A stretch of DNA of 64,000 nucleotides from Neostapfia colusana (GCA_030760725.1 JASWHV010000012.1:46593652-46657651), one strand, 5' to 3'; numbered from the stretch's first letter, positions 46,607-57,382 are shown. The notes: generated by a model from the letters alone, not told the origin. Translations and numbers: made by a program.

Positions 46607-47421
46607 TGCTCCTGTCGGCGGTGATGAGAAACGGGGCCGACTGTTGCTGCTAGAAGACTGTCCTTGCCACTCTTTCGCTCCTCAACTAACTTCTGTCTTT
46701 TTCTTTCCACTATGAAAGCCTTGTTGATAAGCGTCTGAAAACTTTCATAGTCACTAGAAGACATAGCATACTGTATTTCTGAGTTCAAACCTTCAATGAA
46801 ACAATCTTGTTTCTTCTCGTCAGTGTCAATGTCTCCCGGGGCATAGCGTGACAACTGAGTGAACTTAGTAAGATACTCCCGTACTGACATGCTTCCTTGT
46901 TTTAGACCGAGAAACTCCTTCTGCTTGTTCTTTATTTCTCCTGCTGGAACATAGTGGTTGTGGAAAGCAAGTTTGAACTCATTCCATGAGATACTCTCTG
47001 ATTCCTCATGAGCTTCCTTGTATGCCGTCCACCAGTCTGCTGCAGATCCATATAGTTGATGAGAGGCAAAGAGTACCCTCTCACGCCCTTGGCATTGTAT
47101 GATCTGCAACTTGTTCTCAATATTGTTGAGCCAATCATCAGCTTGTAATGGCTCTATAGCATTGTCAAACCTTGGTGGTTGGGTGCTCAAGAACTCACTT
47201 AACTTTGGTTGACGTGGTGCATTTTGAATTTGTGGTTGGGGTTGTTGCATATTGGGCACCACTTGTGTCAAGTTTTGAATGAGTTGATTCTGCATGTTCA
47301 TCATTTGTTGTATCACCTCTCCATCAGCTCTTCGTGCAACTCTTGGGTGCCATTCAGGTAAAGGAAACCTTGCAGCTTCATTGTTGTTGTTTCCTTCATT
47401 GCGTCTCCTTCTTCCTGCCAT
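46603..47421 (-). CDS. Retro3 Gag capsid part
   Basis: ATG at 47419-47421 (MAGRRRRNEG) lies directly after TAG preceded by a T-rich tract, a possible splice acceptor. The capsid-type region is clear: DWLNNIENKLQII, ADWWTAYKEAHEE, FLGLKQGSMSVREYLTKFTQLSRYAP, DCFIEGLNSEIQYAM, FQTLINKAFIVERKR. The frame ends after 272 codons because of a frameshift just before the zinc knuckle. A very basic N-terminus (RRRR) is visible. Confidence 0.88.
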   Translation of the reverse strand: MAGRRRRNEGNNNNEAARFPLPEWHPRVARRADGEVIQQMMNMQNQLIQNLTQVVPNMQQPQPQIQNAPRQPKLSEFLSTQPPRFDNAIEPLQADDWLNNIENKLQIIQCQGRERVLFASHQLYGSAADWWTAYKEAHEESESISWNEFKLAFHNHYVPAGEIKNKQKEFLGLKQGSMSVREYLTKFTQLSRYAPGDIDTDEKKQDCFIEGLNSEIQYAMSSSDYESFQTLINKAFIVERKRQKLVEERKSGKDSLLAATVGPVSHHRRQEQ

Positions 47422-47768
47422 CTATTGTGAAATATTATGTTTAGTTTTGACTTATACATATGTTCTCTTATCTGTATTATGTTGTGTATATACCCCACTA
47501 GTTCTACCCAAAATTTACAAAAGTTTTTACTTCATTCACTTAATGATCATGTTTGAAGAAACTAAGTATTTATATTCATTAATAGGTATGTACATACACT
47601 AACGAGGTTGTGAACATAAGCCTATGGCTTTCACAACTCACGTTTACACACTAACAATACATTACATCATCAACCTAAATAACTACATTAACAACCATTA
47701 CACACTAGTCATTACAATACCATACCATACATACTACATGAGTCAATTCGTAGGTAGGGACACCTATC
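47422..47768 (-). other. Retro3 spacer between pre-gag ORFs and gag
   Basis: AT-rich, no gene seen. With a TTCACAATAG acceptor at its end it would suit an intron or inter-ORF leader. Confidence 0.45.
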
Positions 47769-48089
47769 CTAGTTATCCCCTGGGTTCTGTGCATTCTCTT
47801 GTGGGTCCTCGCCATCACCATCAGGAGAGCTAGCCTCTGACTCAGCTGTGGAGGCCTCAGGTGGTGGTGAAGCATGAGGGCGTTTAGCTTCCCTACGGTC
47901 TGGAGAGTCCGGGGTCCAAGTGTCTCCATCTGAAACATAGAGATCACTGATTTCTCCATCTCTCATCCTTATCAGTCCATGCATTATGGCCTCCGTCTTC
48001 TTCAGAAGGTCACATACGTCCTGAAGTTCCTGCTGGCAGTTCTGTAGCCTGGTGCTGACGTCAACTCCTACCTCGAGGCTCACATCCAT
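47769..48089 (-). CDS. Retro3 second pre-gag ORF (coiled coil plus acidic tail)
   Basis: 106 codons. The N-terminal 45 residues look helical and coiled-coil-like (LQNCQQELQDVCDLLKKTEA); the rest is Pro/Ser/Asp/Glu-rich (PHASPPPEASTAESEASSPD). It starts 6 bp after the stop of the H3-tail ORF in another frame, so it may be the displaced C-terminal half of one longer protein. The pre-gag protein of Retro4 likewise ends in a coiled coil and an acidic tail. Function unknown. Confidence 0.5.
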   Translation of the reverse strand: MDVSLEVGVDVSTRLQNCQQELQDVCDLLKKTEAIMHGLIRMRDGEISDLYVSDGDTWTPDSPDRREAKRPHASPPPEASTAESEASSPDGDGEDPQENAQNPGDN

Positions 48090-48094
48090 CTACA

Positions 48095-48437
48095 CTATGC
48101 TGCAATCTTCACGGATTGGCTCGTAGTTGAACACTGCACTTCCACTTTGTCGCCGAGGGGTGTACATGTGTTGAGTCCCCTCAAGGCGGCCACAATTGGT
48201 GTAGCTCTGGCAAGTGATCGCCTCCCAAGTGGCATCCTTCTCAGCCTCCATGCTGGTGAATTGTGGATCTTGAGCAGCTTGTTCTCATGGTAGATCCTCG
48301 CCTGTGACTTCCACTCCTCGTGTTCTGCGCGAGAAACTCGAGTGGTGTCGTACTGCACCTCTAGCTTGCCGATGTAACCAGCACAGCGAAGGAGGTGTCT
48401 AAGGCGATCCACCATGCCTTTAGTGGACTCCCCGTGG
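48095..48437 (-). CDS. Retro3 pre-gag ORF with histone H3-like N-terminus, C-terminal segment
   Basis: This is codon 38 onward of the ORF that begins at 63989; Retro4 sits between. Removing Retro4 and one CGTGG copy leaves an uninterrupted frame of 150 codons to TAG at 48095-48097. The segment shows KGMVDRLRHLLRCAGYIGKL, HEEWKSQARIYHENKLL and RRMPLGRRSLARATPIVAAL: a mixed helical, basic region that I cannot assign to a family. That the frame is open across the junction suggests the gene was intact when Retro4 arrived. Confidence 0.75.
48433..48437. repeat. Retro4 target site duplication, left copy (CGTGG)
   Basis: CGTGG precedes the left LTR at 48438 and follows the right LTR at 63875-63879, the 5-bp duplication expected of a gypsy integrase. 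Confidence 0.95.
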
Positions 48438-51400
48438 TGACACGACCCCATTGGGTCCTGTCGAGCCAGGATCACGCTGAGGGGTGCTGCGTTGCACAGC
48501 ACCGTATAACACACGTCAAAGGTACAAAGCGGAAGCGGAAGCTTTATTACATAAACAAGTTTATTAACATGTTTACATCAAAATAAGTTTAGTCCACACT
48601 CGCGGGCGTAGACTAAGCATCAAGTGCACGTTCAGCCCTCGAACGTGTCCTTGCTAGCACACTCGCACACTAACTCTGCGGCGTGCACGACTCCCACTCG
48701 ACGGGGTTCCCCTCCTGGGGTTCCGTCTCCTCTTCGGGAGTCCCTTCCTCATAGAACCCTGCAAAAGCTTCAAACACAAGCAGTGAGCACGAAGGCTCAG
48801 CAAGTCTGACCCGTCTCACCTAAACATGAAACTTCTACATGAGGGTGATGGGTTGCATGAGGTAAAAATCATTTGCAAGGACTCGCCTAATTAGTAGAAC
48901 CTTACTTTCAAGTTTTAGCAGCAGGTTGTGGAGAACTTTACGCTAAGGCACATGAGAGAGCCGCAATCAAACAAGAAACGCATTTCTCTCATGTACTTTG
49001 CCCAAAGTTGAAAAGAACTTTAGTTAGCACTAAGCTACAACATATCATTAACAATCAATATCCAACTTTCAATCAGCAACATTTTAACATGTAACTAGCC
49101 TGTTCTTTCTACGTCACGGTACAGTGAACAAGTGGTACTCACTGACCGCGAGGGACGGCGATTATAATCGATTTACACCTGCAGGGTTACCCGAACAACC
49201 CGTCACGTACGCCCGTACTCGATGTTGCCTACAACAACCATCACGGACGCCGTACGCGACTACCTTTCACCCGTTAGCCAAATATTGAACCGGTCCCATC
49301 GTCCCGAGCAAGAGGTCCCTGCACGCGCATCTCTGTGCCGCCAGCTGATTTACACCTCGAGCTCTCAACCTACCCTCTGAACGACGGGCAATGCCTCAAC
49401 ACCCAGCTACCCGAGTTACATCAGTTTCCCGGTTCCCATATAGCCGGTAGGTCTTCGGTACTGTTCTAGCTTGTTCAACAGGCCCGCACACGGCTCGGTC
49501 CTCAATCGACACAAGCGGAGCTACAGCACACAGGCCCCAAAGTCCTGCTGCCCTTACTCTCCGCTCGGTCTCATTTTCTTGCCATGTGTATCATGTGCTA
49601 TCTCTACCCGAGCAATGTGCCTCTAGCCTATTCTCGCGAGTAGTTCCAACTACTCGACTTGTACCGAATCCTACTCTATCCTAGCAATGCAGTGGCTAAC
49701 GGGGTTTGCAATCCTAAACCCCAACCCATGGTTTTCTTGGCTATGCAGTGGGGTTTCCCAAACAAGACTCTGATGCACAACATAAAGAAAACAAGTATGT
49801 GCTCAAAACAATAAAAATTTATAAAATGGTTAATGCAAACCGGGGCTTGCCTTGCTGCTCTTGGTCGTAGGCTAGCTGTTCCTCCGGAGTAACGAAGTCT
49901 AGGACTTCGGGTTCCTCCTCGACCTTAGCGACTACATGATAAGAACAATGTATGTATTAATTAAATGCTTTTGTATTAACTTTGAAGTTGTGAAGTCTAT
50001 AACCTTTACTAGATAGACCTAATGACTGTGAAACTTTTACTGTGGCTTGGTTACAACCTAAACAGAGACTTGGTCAAGTTTTAGTTGCAGCAAAGCTCAT
50101 TTGAGCCCTCCACAAATAATTATGTCCTTGACCTTAATTAAAGGCTTTTAGGGTGTTCTAGGTATTTTCATGAAACAAACTATGACTTTCTGAAAACTAG
50201 ATTTTCAGAGGGTTCTAATGGAATTGGTCTCACTTAATTTGGAAGTCTCTAACTAAAGATATGAGCTAAACAATTTCAGAGAAAATTCTGAAAATGTTTC
50301 TGAACATTTTCTATTTTCTCTGGAACAGTTTTACTAATCACACCATTAGGTGGACTAAATGAGCTCAAATGGATCTGAAATTTTTATGGTAGTTCAAGGA
50401 TATTTTGGTGAACATCTCAGCAAAATTTCAGGATTTTCCTCCAAATGATTCTCCAGTTAAAATTCCTAACAGTTTAAACTTTAAGGAATTAATTCTGGAG
50501 AATTAAGGAATCTCATGAAGTGACACTTGATTTTCTGGAAAGTACTCAAAGAGCTGAATCCAGCAAAATTTGGTTCACTCAATTTGGAGCTTTCTAGCCA
50601 AAGTTATAAGGATTTGAAGTTTGAAGGAAATCTGAAAATCGGGGAAAAGTTTAAACTCGCGCGTGGGCCCAGGGGACACGCGTCGCACGCCGAAGCGACA
50701 ACACACCGCGGCCCACAAGGCTTTTGCGCGCCAGCACACCCGATCCCGGCCGCAGCCGGATCCCGATTCAAAATATCGGCCGCTGACAGCTGGGGTCCAC
50801 CCCCTTCTTCAACCTCGCGACACCCGCGCTCCGCCGCCGAGGGACCTCGCCGGAGAGCTCGCCGCCGGCTGCTGTACAGCTTCAAACTTCTTGATTCTGG
50901 CCGCCCCTGCCTACTTTTACTTGGGGAACATGATCCGAGGGTCAGCTGCTCATGACAACGGCCGGAGCATGGTCGGCGACGAGCCGCCATATCGGAACGA
51001 CTTCGGCCATGTCGGCTGATGCTCCTAGTGCCTCAGCTACTTGGGAAACCGGTCGGGGAGCATCAGTGGACCTCAGAGAAGGTCGACATGAACTCGGGGC
51101 AGCTCGGGGAAGGCCCGAAATAGGTCCTCACCGTGCGCCCGATACCCCCCGTGCGTTCCGCCATTAGTAGACCTTGAATTACGCCGGGCACAGAAGTTCT
51201 CCGGCCCAGAGTTGTGAAGGCAACTTGTGCGTCACCGTGTCTAGTTCGTGTGGGAGTGGCCTGAGGCCCTCTAATCCTTTCTAGAGCACGAATTAAACAG
51301 AATCGTACCCGAGGATCGTTCTGCACACAGAAAGGGGAAAAGTGGAAATTCGCCGCCGGTGAGCAACCACTCGAGCTGTGGCTCGGGGATGAGCAGCACC

Positions 51401-51816
51401 GATCACTTGCGCGTCCAAGGGTGCCTTGGCTCGGGCGTGACAACGCCCAGGTTGGGCTGTCCACGAGAGCCCGAGGTGCGGCGGTTTCCAGTTCCGAGTT
51501 TGATCTTTCGGCACAGCCGATATCACTCGGTTTCAATCGATTTCTATCAATGGGAAGGATGGAGGATGGTCGCTAGTACCTGGCTGGGACCCTGGAGTGG
51601 AAAGAGGAAGCTGCGATCAGCTCGATCCAGCAGGAACTCGAGCGCCGGTGATGGCAGTGGAGAAATGGATCGTGCACGTCGGCAGCTCGGGGAATGGCGA
51701 CTGAAGCACGCCGGGGAGGGAATAAATAGGCCGGTCGGCCGGTCTCCGGCTTGGGGCATGCAGCAGGAGCTGGCGCCGGCTGCCCCCTTCGGTGGCGCGC
51801 GCGCACAACAGCCGGG

Positions 51817-51844
51817 AACCGACTGAACTGTGGTTCAGTCGGTT
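51817..51844. repeat. Perfect hairpin in the Retro4 3' LTR (also 63207-63234)
   Basis: aaccgactgaac, loop tgtg, gttcagtcggtt: 12-bp exact arms with a 4-base loop, between the TCP motif and the GC-rich block. It could act in the RNA or as a protein-binding palindrome; no function can be assigned. Confidence 0.85.
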
Positions 51845-51867
51845 TGCTTTGAGGCTGAGGCTGACAT

Positions 51868-51878
51868 GTGGGTCCCAC
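51868..51878. promoter_or_regulatory. TCP-type palindrome in the Retro4 3' LTR (also 63258-63268)
   Basis: GTGGGTCCCAC matches GTGGGNCCCAC. On the element's strand it stands just before the GC-rich block, the same relative place as in Retro1. Promoter function is inferred. Confidence 0.45.
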
Positions 51879-52484
51879 TCCTCTTTTAACCTCTGAAATT
51901 TATTCCTAACAGCTGTGGTAAACAGTGAACCCTATTCTACCCTTGGCAACTCAAATTATTCACCCAAGAGCCATTTGAATTGATCAAAGTTCAAATGAGG
52001 TTTGGTTTGAATGAATTTCAGCACAAGTGCAGTTTGAAATTCAAATAAAGTTTGAATTTCTCCCCCTTAGCTCATGTCAAGATCAACTCCAAATGGAGTG
52101 AAAATTGGTGTGTGAGCTCACAAAAATGTGCTGAGCAAGAATATGCCTTCCACTTTTAATTTCAGTGGGTGAAAACAGTTTGAATTTGGATATGTTTTCA
52201 AACTGCCCCTTTCCTATCTACACCCAAGATGACCTCAAAAATGTTTTGAATTTGGGTGAAACTTGGCATGGACATCCTTGGCAAAGTGTAGGAGTTTTCA
52301 TATGTCCAGCCCATCTATATCACATGTGGGAAGTACCACTTTTGTAATGTGTGAGTTTGTTCCCTAATGAGCATGTTGATAATTGTTACTTGCTCTTTAT
52401 TTGTGTTCATCATTTTTCCTCAAATGAGGTGTGTGGTGTGGTGATGAACACTGCAAATGAGTGTCAAAAACTGAGGCCCTTACA

Positions 52485-52497
52485 TTCCTCCCCCCTT
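52485..52497 (-). other. Retro4 polypurine tract
   Basis: The minus strand reads AAGGGGGGAGGAA directly inside the 3' LTR, identical in core to that of Retro1. Confidence 0.92.
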
Positions 52498-52553
52498 AAA
52501 AGAATCTCGTCCCGAGATTATAATGTGAAATGAGAGAGAGGACGGTGGAAATT

Positions 52554-55500
52554 TTACCGAATATGCGACGTGAGAAAGTCGGGGTAGTTAGTGCGAAGGA
52601 ATTCTTCGCTCTCCCATGTCGCTTCATCCATGGAGTGATTACTCCACAGAACCTTGTAGAACCACAACGTACGGTTGCGTGTGGTTCGGGCCTTTTCATC
52701 AATAATCTGCACCGGTTCCTCCCGATAGGTGAGATCCGGTTGCAGTTCTTCAATGTCTTCCAGCTGAACGGTAGTTGATAGCTTGAGACACTTCCTCAGC
52801 TGGGAAATGTGAAAGACGTCGTGCACACCGGAAAGTGCTTCTGGTAATCTTAGCCGGTATGCCACCGATCCACATCTTTCGGTAATCTGGAATGGACCGA
52901 TGAATCGGGGTGCTAACTTTCCTCTCACCCCAAATCTGTTTACGCCCTTCATTGGAGACACTCGTAGATATACGTGGTCTCCAGCTTCGAATTGTAACGG
53001 ACGCCTTCTCCGGTCCGCATACTGTTTCTGTCGGGATTGAGCGGCTTTTAGGTTCGCTTGAATTACTCGAACCTTTTCTTCCGCGTTGTTGACAAGATCA
53101 ATCCCGAAGGTAACCCTCTCGCCAGACTCACACCAATTCAATGGTGTGCGGCATTTTCTCCCGTATAGCGCCTCGTAGGGCGCCATCTTGATGCTGGCTT
53201 GGTACCCATTGTTGTACGAGAACTCGGCTAACGGCAAGTGATCATCCCAGTTCTTGCCGTGGTCGATAGCGCAAGCTCGTAGCATGTCTTCTAAGATTTG
53301 ATTTACCCGCTCCGTTTGCCCATCCGTCTGCGGGTGGTAGGCTGAACTACGGATCAGCTTCGTCCCCAAGGCAGCGTGGAGCTGCTCCCAAAAACGGGAC
53401 ACAAATAAAGTGCCCCGGTCCGATACGATAGTACGGGGTACGCCGTATAAGCATAGGATCCGTGAGATGTACAGTTCAGCGTACTTCTTGGCGTTGTAGT
53501 TGGTGTTGACCGGGATGAAATGGGCAACTTTGGTGAGCCGATCGACGATCACCCACACAGAATCATGTTTCTGTAAGGTGGTGGGTAAACCGACGACGAA
53601 ATCCATGCTCACGTCCTCCCACTTCCAGGCAGGAATGCCCAGTGGTTGCAGCAGTCCCGGTTTCCGCATGTGGTCTGCCTTCACCCGTCGACATGTATCA
53701 CACTCGGACACGTATTTTGCAGTCTCTCGCTTCATCCGTGTCCACCAAAACTTGCTTCTGAGTTCTTGATACATCTTGTTGCTGCCGGGGTGAATAGAAA
53801 ACTTTGATAAGTGAGCCTCATCAAAGATTTTCTTCCGTAACTCCGGGTTTCGGGGTACGACGATCCGGTCCTTGAACCATAGGACGCCGTCTCCGTCCTT
53901 CCGGAAACATTTCAACTCCCCACTGTCTACACGTCTCCGTAAATGTGACATGCCCTTGTCATTCTTCTGGGCTGCCGCTATCTCTTCACGGATGGTGGGG
54001 ATCAAAGCTAGGTTGTAGAGAGCTCCGTGTGGAATCACATGGAGTGGTGGTTCGCTCTCTCCCAACGGTGTGATGGTCAGATTATTGACGTGTGACTTGC
54101 GGCTTAGCGCGTCTGCCACAACGTTTGCCTTGCCCGGATGATAATGGATCTCTATCTCGTAATCCTTTATCAGTTCTAACCATCTTCGTTGCCTCATGTT
54201 CAGCTCCTTCTGAGTGAATATGTACTTGAGGCTTTTGTGGTCGGTATATAAATGTACGAGGTTACCGAGTAGGTAGTGCCTCCACATTTTCAGTGCAAGT
54301 ACCACGGCAGCGAGCTCCAAGTCGTGAGTTGGATAATTTTGCTCATGATTCCTAAGCTGCCGTGACCCATACGCGACCACCCTTCGGTCTTGCATCAACA
54401 CACATCCGAGCCCAATGCCGGATGCATCGCAGTACACATCGAACGGTTTTGTTGTGTCTGGCTGCGCCAAAACCGGTGCTGATGTCAGGTGCTTGACTAA
54501 AGCCTTGAATGCTGCTTCACATGCTGGACTCCAAACATATTTGGTAGCCTTCTTCAGCAGCTCTGTCATTGGCTTGGCAATCTTCGAGAAGTTCGGAATG
54601 AACCTCCGATAATATCCCGCGAGTCCGAGGAAACTCCGTACCTCATGAACAGTTCTCGGGGATTTCCAATTCAGCACTTGCGTGATTTTGCTCGGGTCCA
54701 CAGCGATACCCTCCGCTGAGATGATATGCCCGAGGAAAGGCACTTGCGATATCCAAAACTCGCATTTGCTGAACTTTGCGTATAACTTGTGATCCCGCAG
54801 CCGTTGCAAGACTATACGCAGATGTTTCTTGTGATCTTCCTCCGACTTGGAATATACCAGGATGTCGTCGATGAAGACCACGACAAACTTGTCCAGCTCT
54901 GGCATGAACACCGAGTTCATTAAGTACATGAAGTGAGCTGGAGCATTGGTGAGGCCAAAGGACATGACCAGGTACTCATAAAGTCCGTACCTTGTCGAAA
55001 AAGCTGTCTTTGGAATGTCCTCAGCCCTGATCTTAATCTGATGGTACCCGGATCTTAAATCCATCTTGGAAAAGACCTTTGCTTCGACCAACTGATCAAA
55101 CAACATGTCGATCCGTGGCAACGGGTACTTGTTCTTGATGGTTACGGCATTTAATGGACGGTAGTCCACGCAAAGCCGCAACGTTTCATCCTTCTTTTTG
55201 ACAAATAATGCCGAACAGCCCCATGGCGAGGAGCTCGGCCTAATAAAACCCTTCTCCAGAAGGTCCGTGAGCTGAGTCTTCAGTTCAGCCAACTCCTTGG
55301 GCGCCATCTTGTACGGCCTTCGGGATATTGGCATGGTTCCCGGTGCAAGTTCAATCTTGAACTCCACCTCTCTATCGGGTGGCATCCCCGGCAAATCATC
55401 CGGGAATACATCAGGGAATTCTCGGACCACTGGAATGTCTTCCAATCTGATGGTTGTGGCTTGATAGACACTTGGAAGTTTTATTTCTGGACTGTCCAGA

Positions 55501-57140
55501 AATAATGAGTGAGAACCGTGCACTCCTGAGTTTAAGTGCACGACTCGGAGGACGGTGTCTAAAACAGCGCCGTGGCGGTTTAACCACGACATCCCTAGGA
55601 TGACATCGACCTTCTGTCCCTCTAAGATAATGAGAGACGTGGGGTACACTCTACCCGCTAAGCATAATGGTGCTTTGGAGACCATTACGCTTGCTGAAAT
55701 CTTCCCACCCGGTGAACAAATTAAATATGGACTATCGGTGGGTAGTATTGGCAAGCTGTGTTTAGCAATGAAAGCTTGGCTAATAAAATTATGCGTGGCG
55801 CCTGAATCAAATAGTACTATAGCGGGATGCTGGTGGAGTTGGAACATACCCGCAAGGATTGGCTCGCCCTCCGGCACGTCCTCAATGGCAAGCTGGTGGA
55901 CAGTGCCGGGCCTAGGGTTTGCCCGCCGCGCATTAGTAGGGTTCCGGGGTTGATTCCTCCCCGGAAACTGTGGTACCACTCCGCCGCCTTGCCTCTCCGG
56001 GCAACTGCTCGCGAAGTGTCCTGGACGACCACACTTGTAACATGTGGCCGCTGCTGGTGGAGTACTTGGTGGACGAAAGCCCGGCATGCGTTGCGGAGGT
56101 GCAAACGCACGCGGCATCGCCCGCTGCTGCTGTTGTTGTTGCGGTGGTGCTGGCAGTGCCGGCCGGAATGCCGGTGAAGAATACGGCCGACCGCGGAACG
56201 GCATCGACCGCTGTGGTGGCTGCCAGCGCGGACCTGATGGTGGGCGATTCACCATCCGAAACTTTTGAGAAGGACCGCCTCCTTCTCCGCTGCTCTGCGG
56301 CGCGCTTCGCTTTCGCTCCGCCGCCGCCAACTCCTTGCCGGAGTCTTCCTGAACAATCGCAGCATCAATTATGTCGTTGAGGCTGCCGCGATTGAACATC
56401 GCCAGCTTGTCCTTCAGGAGCGGGTTAAGCCCCTGGTAAAAGTGGTCCCGCCGCTTCTCGTCCGTATCTGCGTGATACGACGCGTAGAGTGCGAGATCGT
56501 TGAACGCTCTGGAGTACTCCAGCGCGTTCCGGCTCCCTTGTTGCAGGTGTAGGAATTCCTGCGTCTTCCTCTTCATCAAACCGGGCGGTATATGATAGGC
56601 CCGGAAGGCCGTCCGGAACTCCGCCCAGGTCATCACTCGGTCGGTGGGTTGTGAAGCACAAAAGTTGGCCCACCACGCGCTCGCGGATCCTTGGAGCTGC
56701 TGGACCGCGAACTGAGTCTTGCGCTGCTCGCTGATTTGGAGCAGCCCGAACTTCATCTCTATGGCGCGGAGCCAGTTGTCCGCGTCAAGTGGTTCATCCG
56801 CCCTTGAGAATACAGGGGGATGAGTCGCCAGGAAGTCAGAGTAGGAGCTCTGTTGGCGCTCCTCACGATCTTGACGTCTCTCTGGGCGAGACGTATTCGC
56901 AATTAACGTTTGCAGCAGCTCTGTATGCTGCTGATGTGAACCCGCCATTGCCGCGACAATGTCGGCCAATGTAACCGTTGGCAGTGGCGGTGGCGGTGTT
57001 TGCTGTTGCTGTTGCTGCTGCTGTCCCGAGGAGTCCTCGGGAGGTGGTTGGGAGGTCTCTCCCCCTTGGCTAGTACCTCCAACATCGGGGTTGGCACGAG
57101 TACGCGTCATTCTGAAATTCAACACAGCAGCAATTAGCAC
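52554..57140 (-). CDS. Retro4 gag-pol polyprotein (intact)
   Basis: The frame opens at 57140, but the ATG at 57108-57110 (MTRTRANPD) is the likelier start: it follows ttgaatttcaga, a splice-acceptor-like sequence, leaving 1518 codons. Approximate residues (from 57140): capsid region 105-290, CCHC knuckle CYKCGRPGHFASSC 367-380, protease DSGATHNFIS 443, RT with YRPLNAVTIKNKYPLP 648 and FIDD 757, RNase H YCDASG 903, integrase zinc domain HLSKFSIH...CDTC 1108-1147, core acidic residues in SMDFVVGLP 1180, SDRGTLF 1238 and DGQTERVNQ 1275, GPF module near 1430, chromodomain 1473-1520 (PVQIIDEKARTTRN...EATWESEEFL). All catalytic motifs are present and gag and pol share one frame. It makes the virus-like particle and copies and integrates the element. 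Confidence 0.96.
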   Translation of the reverse strand: MLIAAVLNFRMTRTRANPDVGGTSQGGETSQPPPEDSSGQQQQQQQQTPPPPLPTVTLADIVAAMAGSHQQHTELLQTLIANTSRPERRQDREERQQSSYSDFLATHPPVFSRADEPLDADNWLRAIEMKFGLLQISEQRKTQFAVQQLQGSASAWWANFCASQPTDRVMTWAEFRTAFRAYHIPPGLMKRKTQEFLHLQQGSRNALEYSRAFNDLALYASYHADTDEKRRDHFYQGLNPLLKDKLAMFNRGSLNDIIDAAIVQEDSGKELAAAERKRSAPQSSGEGGGPSQKFRMVNRPPSGPRWQPPQRSMPFRGRPYSSPAFRPALPAPPQQQQQQRAMPRAFAPPQRMPGFRPPSTPPAAATCYKCGRPGHFASSCPERQGGGVVPQFPGRNQPRNPTNARRANPRPGTVHQLAIEDVPEGEPILAGMFQLHQHPAIVLFDSGATHNFISQAFIAKHSLPILPTDSPYLICSPGGKISASVMVSKAPLCLAGRVYPTSLIILEGQKVDVILGMSWLNRHGAVLDTVLRVVHLNSGVHGSHSLFLDSPEIKLPSVYQATTIRLEDIPVVREFPDVFPDDLPGMPPDREVEFKIELAPGTMPISRRPYKMAPKELAELKTQLTDLLEKGFIRPSSSPWGCSALFVKKKDETLRLCVDYRPLNAVTIKNKYPLPRIDMLFDQLVEAKVFSKMDLRSGYHQIKIRAEDIPKTAFSTRYGLYEYLVMSFGLTNAPAHFMYLMNSVFMPELDKFVVVFIDDILVYSKSEEDHKKHLRIVLQRLRDHKLYAKFSKCEFWISQVPFLGHIISAEGIAVDPSKITQVLNWKSPRTVHEVRSFLGLAGYYRRFIPNFSKIAKPMTELLKKATKYVWSPACEAAFKALVKHLTSAPVLAQPDTTKPFDVYCDASGIGLGCVLMQDRRVVAYGSRQLRNHEQNYPTHDLELAAVVLALKMWRHYLLGNLVHLYTDHKSLKYIFTQKELNMRQRRWLELIKDYEIEIHYHPGKANVVADALSRKSHVNNLTITPLGESEPPLHVIPHGALYNLALIPTIREEIAAAQKNDKGMSHLRRRVDSGELKCFRKDGDGVLWFKDRIVVPRNPELRKKIFDEAHLSKFSIHPGSNKMYQELRSKFWWTRMKRETAKYVSECDTCRRVKADHMRKPGLLQPLGIPAWKWEDVSMDFVVGLPTTLQKHDSVWVIVDRLTKVAHFIPVNTNYNAKKYAELYISRILCLYGVPRTIVSDRGTLFVSRFWEQLHAALGTKLIRSSAYHPQTDGQTERVNQILEDMLRACAIDHGKNWDDHLPLAEFSYNNGYQASIKMAPYEALYGRKCRTPLNWCESGERVTFGIDLVNNAEEKVRVIQANLKAAQSRQKQYADRRRRPLQFEAGDHVYLRVSPMKGVNRFGVRGKLAPRFIGPFQITERCGSVAYRLRLPEALSGVHDVFHISQLRKCLKLSTTVQLEDIEELQPDLTYREEPVQIIDEKARTTRNRTLWFYKVLWSNHSMDEATWESEEFLRTNYPDFLTSHIR

Positions 57141-57382
57141 ATGTCTTACTCAAAATTCCATAAACAGGAGTAAGTATTGAAGCGACGCATGATTAACTTG
57201 CACAACATTCACATATATTGATAAAGCATAAACTTTATACAAGATACATTATTCTCGGATCTCCGAGAAGTCGTGCTCATGTCGTCACTACCTATACATA
57301 CGCTACTGTCTACACGACATGTCACCGATTACAAAAGTTGGGTTACGCTACCCTAGCTGCCCTACTTGGCAACCGTAACCCC
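57111..57382 (-). other. Retro4 inter-ORF region between pre-gag ORF and gag
   Basis: 272 bp without a gene, ending in tgctgctgtgttgaatttcag beside the gag ATG. Probably an intron or intercistronic leader; a donor cannot be fixed by eye. Confidence 0.5.

Larger units (their letters stand above)
39815..48437 (-). mobile_element. Retro3: decayed gypsy element interrupted by Retro4
   Basis: Minus-strand order: pre-gag ORF (starts 63989), gag, protease, RT, RNase H, integrase with chromodomain remnant, polypurine tract, 3' LTR (39815-42929). Retro4 splits it at 48433-48437; its remaining 5' part is 63875-64000 and continues beyond the window, so its 5' LTR is not visible. Pol contains several stops (45788, 44481, 44154, 43053) and frameshifts (near 46606, 45470 and 43035). 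The 5 bases before the LTR (39810-39814, cgacg) would be the target duplication. Confidence 0.88.
48438..52484 (-). repeat. Retro4 3' LTR (4047 bp)
   Basis: TGACACGACCCC...CCTTACA. GC-rich block at about 50650-51830; the TCP-type palindrome GTGGGTCCCAC at 51868-51878 and a perfect 12-bp hairpin at 51817-51844 lie at its edge. Open frames here recur identically in the other LTR on both strands and are not supported as genes. Confidence 0.96.

Noticed and set aside
51063..51536. 157-codon open frame in the Retro4 LTR
   Set aside because: It recurs only because the LTR is duplicated (62453-62926). It is low-complexity, without recognisable motifs, and overlaps frames on the opposite strand.
55555..56380. 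Plus-strand open frames antisense to Retro4 gag (for example 55970-56380)
   Set aside because: These are shadows of the GC-rich gag-pol frame; no independent motif or start context supports an antisense gene.
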